Below, piece by piece: positions 61,644-64,000 of a DNA stretch of 64,000 nt. Made by a program: the position numbers and the translations under genes. Position 1 is the first letter of the stretch, and the number at the start of each line of letters is the position of its first letter. Source of the stretch: Umbelopsis ramanniana AG. Taxonomy: Eukaryota > Mucoromycota > Umbelopsidomycetes > Umbelopsidales > Umbelopsidaceae. The notes under the pieces were generated by a model. It did no database searches. It saw only the letters and a list, made by a program, of their open reading frames with translations, and was not told the DNA's origin. The stretch lies in contig NW_026252103.1 of NCBI RefSeq assembly GCF_025399195.1, positions 291,540 to 355,539 of the forward strand. The letters are read 5' to 3'.

Positions 61644-63940
61644 TTATGACTGATACGGGACAGATTGGGTCATCACTAGAAGGACACCATAAATAGACCG
61701 GCTACAATTATCTTCGTTTCGTAAGTCATGCTTTGAATGAGTCACTAAAAATGCTCTACGTTGATTTCTATGATTTCGCCAAACTTTTTCAATATCCATC
61801 TTCAACTGATGGAAGTTATCTTCATGCGTGTGTACCTGAAAAGCTGATGATCTCAATGCCACAGTATATGCCGAGACAGTAGCAATCATCGGTCTCAGCA
61901 AGGCATCGTCCATCTCGTAATGACATGGGAGAGTAAACACCAAGTCCTTGAGCAAGTCTGTGATCTTGCTTACCATTGCTAGAACAATAGATGAGCGATA
62001 CCCCCCTATATCTCCCTAGTAGATTTTATGTTAGTGAGACTTTCTTGAAGCTTTGAGTAGTACGCAACAGTAACCTTACCATTTCGCGAGAATGACTCCA
62101 GGAGACCAAAAGATTGAGCGCAGCTATAGTCACCCAAGAAATTTTTGCTACTTGTCTATTGAGAACGGATGTTAGTAATTGTTTTCAACTGCTCGCAATA
62201 GCATAGGTAAATAACATACGAAGGAGGTGCTGAAGCGACGAGCAAACACAGTTCCTGAGAAATTGCATCCATGGTCTGCACTTCATTGACATTATCGTCA
62301 AAACCATATAATTCTTCCAAACCATCAACCGTCGCAAATGCGTCTGCCTCAATAGAAATGTCATCCTGAAAATTCAAGGTTAGCACACTAAGCAAATGAT
62401 ATGTACCCGTGGAGGAGCATATTTTGTAGACTTTACTTTCTGATGAACAATAGCACTTTCGATTTCGAAACAAGCACATTCAATCGCCATCATTGAAGTC
62501 TCTGGCACTGAAAGTAGTGTATTCATCTGCTTGGAAAACTGGAAACTCGAGCATTAGTATGCGGGTTGAAAATTAATCTGTCAAGAAAAGATTTCACTTT
62601 ACAATTGCGTTTGGTGGTTCAATTATTATTCCATCTTTCTTCAAATGATCAATGAATGGGTAGAGTTTTTCAGGATATAATTTGCAATATAGACAAATTC
62701 TGGAAAAGGCATGGATTGCGAGCGTAAGATTCTGTTTCTGGAGCAAAAGTTGATTGTCAAAAGCCTTACGATATTAAAAGGGACGGCATATGGACGACCC
62801 AGTTGTAGGGTATAAGCTACTGCAATGTTAGTAAAGAGCTTCGAATTCATACCAGCAAAGGTTGGAATTATTTACTTACTTCCTGAAAACGTTGAGCGTG
62901 CAACGCGAAATGGCTAGGTGTATCCACCACCATGTTCAAGATTTCCTCACAGTCATTGATGCTATGCAGGACGAGTAAGCTAACATGTTTCCGATTTTAG
63001 TGAATTTGTATATAAATCTCCTACCATTTACGAATCACGTATGACTTATCAGTGGCGGCTTTTGCTTTCCAATCCGCTACTGAAACATGTAGTTCATATA
63101 AAGTGGCTTCCAGTAACCGCAGAAGCTTGATATCCGAACTGGTATCATGCATGTATACCTAGAAATGTCGGTTTTCCGTTAGATCAGTTTTTTTCTTCAT
63201 TTGACAAGTCATTAAACGAAGAATAGTTTGCTCACGTCGTAACAAAGGGAAAAAAGAGTATTTCGGATCGGAATATCTTCTAGGCGATGGTTTGGTGATA
63301 CTAGTAAGTGACAGTGTCTTCGTATCAATGAGATGGCCCATCGTCTGTGAGCAGATGATTTCGAATTCCTTGCCGCTTCGCAAAGCATATTAACGAAGAT
63401 ACTTCTACAAGCATCTGAGATATGACCGCAATGAGCGCCATGTCGTTAGCTAATAATGTTGAACGAACACACGACTGAGCAACGAACAAGTCACTAACAT
63501 TCATTATGTACTTTCAATGAAAGAAGCTTTTCAACCAAACGATCAAATATTTCAGGATTAGCACAGATTTTGAAAGCTTCTATAACCTGAGTTGCAAGGA
63601 TTCTACAGTTGTCCTTGAGACATAAGTGAAATTAAAGTATAAAGATATGAGCGACTAAGGGTTTTGAAACGTAAACGACACACAAGAGAGATCAAGTACC
63701 CTGATAATCTCCAAACTATATGCCTGACCATTCGGATCGTACATCACATGGCAGACTATCGCTTCTGTGCAATCGGTTCTGTCGGTTTAACAGTAAGGAA
63801 TAGGGTCAAGATTCAACCAAACCGAGAAAAATCAACGATACAAACAAGTCTTTTTGTTGAGCAGGAATCGTAAGCGACCGAGGACATAAAAGAGCGCCAT
63901 TGATGCAATCTAATAGCTGCTTTGACGCATTAGAATCCAT
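61644..63940 (-). CDS. Unrecognised helical-repeat protein, about 13 exons
   Basis: A string of short exons on the minus strand. Confident ones: 63940-63823 (start), 63764-63700, 63613-63499, from 63449, 63158-63025, 62961-62876, 62819-62770, 62737-62603, 62538-62437, 62365-62220, 62155-62080 and 62015-61644 (stop). Junctions on both sides of the fourth exon are uncertain. The product is about 700 aa, all predicted helix with heptad-spaced Leu/Ile (ILATQVIEAFKICANPEIFDRL, NLTLAIHAFSRICLYCKLYP, VSWVTIAALNLLVSW-like segments) and looks like HEAT/ARM repeats, as in karyopherins or nuclear scaffolds. One acidic block (DISIEADAFATVDGLEELYGFDD) stands out. No family could be named; karyopherin, TTI1/TELO2-type or DNA-repair scaffold are all possible. 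The first exon starts 60 bp from the window end. Confidence 0.55.
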
Positions 63941-63982
63941 TCTGATCTCAAATCAGCACCGAATCAAGTGAACGCGTTGCAA

Positions 63983-64000
63983 TTTTTTTTTTTTTTTTTT
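63983..64000. repeat. Poly-T run at the right end of the window
   Basis: Eighteen T to the last base of the window. The true length of the run is unknown; it could mark a contig break caused by the homopolymer. Confidence 0.8.

Overview
The window is a gene-dense stretch of a eukaryotic nuclear genome, almost certainly an early-diverging filamentous fungus and most likely Mucorales/Mucoromycotina. The reasons are intron-rich genes (about 2 to 22 exons) with short introns of roughly 45-135 nt, nearly all GT-AG with GTAAGT-like donors; intergenic gaps often under 300 bp; and a gene set (Gea-type Sec7 GEF, Tlg2 syntaxin, Sac3, Ytp1-like protein, Ecl1-like protein, cytosolic GH27 alpha-galactosidase) that fits a mould-type fungus. 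The assignment comes from reading proteins by eye; no database was searched. Exon models were built by hand from splice signals and reading phase, and for nearly all recognised genes the exon sums are multiples of three.

Layout, left to right: 3' part of exportin-4 (1-2534,+); RhoGEF (3378-5383,+); Ecl1-like small Cys-motif protein (6261-6695,+); a 3 kb gene-poor stretch; DHHC palmitoyltransferase (9740-11913,+); choline kinase (12307-13948,+); U-box cyclophilin PPIL2/Cyp60 type (14292-16181,+); DDHD phospholipase (16310-19250,+); FMC1 (19505-20071,-) divergent from TLG2 syntaxin (20237-21564,+); GH27 alpha-galactosidase (21815-23562,-) divergent from the 22-exon Gea/GBF1 Arf-GEF (23837-30268,+); PEX10 (30325-31924,-) divergent from HAP2/NF-YA (32066-32801,+); SAC3 (33731-38272,+); MED18 (38480-39469,+); HPPD (39846-41294,+); kinesin-13 with a SAM domain (41677-44419,+); Ytp1-like membrane protein (45775-47825,+); a SAS4-like chromatin protein (48334-49589,-); two poorly resolved small loci (49753-50070,- and about 50374-50728,+); a multi-RRM protein (51078-53217,+); an intronless PAS-like protein (53595-54593,+); COQ9 (55318-56450,-) divergent from a PX-BAR sorting nexin (56790-58757,+); tafazzin (58957-60149,+); mitochondrial uS17 (60304-60661,-); an Stf2-like small protein (60923-61365,-); and an unrecognised helical-repeat protein (61644-63940,-).

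The genes are mostly unrelated housekeeping functions, as is normal for eukaryotic chromosomes. Several serve membrane traffic (Gea, Tlg2, sorting nexin, DHHC enzyme), phospholipid metabolism (choline kinase, DDHD lipase, tafazzin) and mitochondria (FMC1, COQ9, uS17m, tafazzin), but there is no sign of an operon or a biosynthetic cluster. Four head-to-head pairs share short promoters.

I saw no defence system, CRISPR array, integrated virus or intact transposon. The most unusual signals are structural: micro-exons of 12 and 11 nt inside the DHHC active site and the kinesin SAM domain, a GC-AG intron in the Sec7 domain, an intron directly after the HPPD start codon, an apparent frame problem inside an RRM, two strongly symmetric promoter elements upstream of the Ecl1-like gene, and small multi-exon genes that a simple ORF scan misses.
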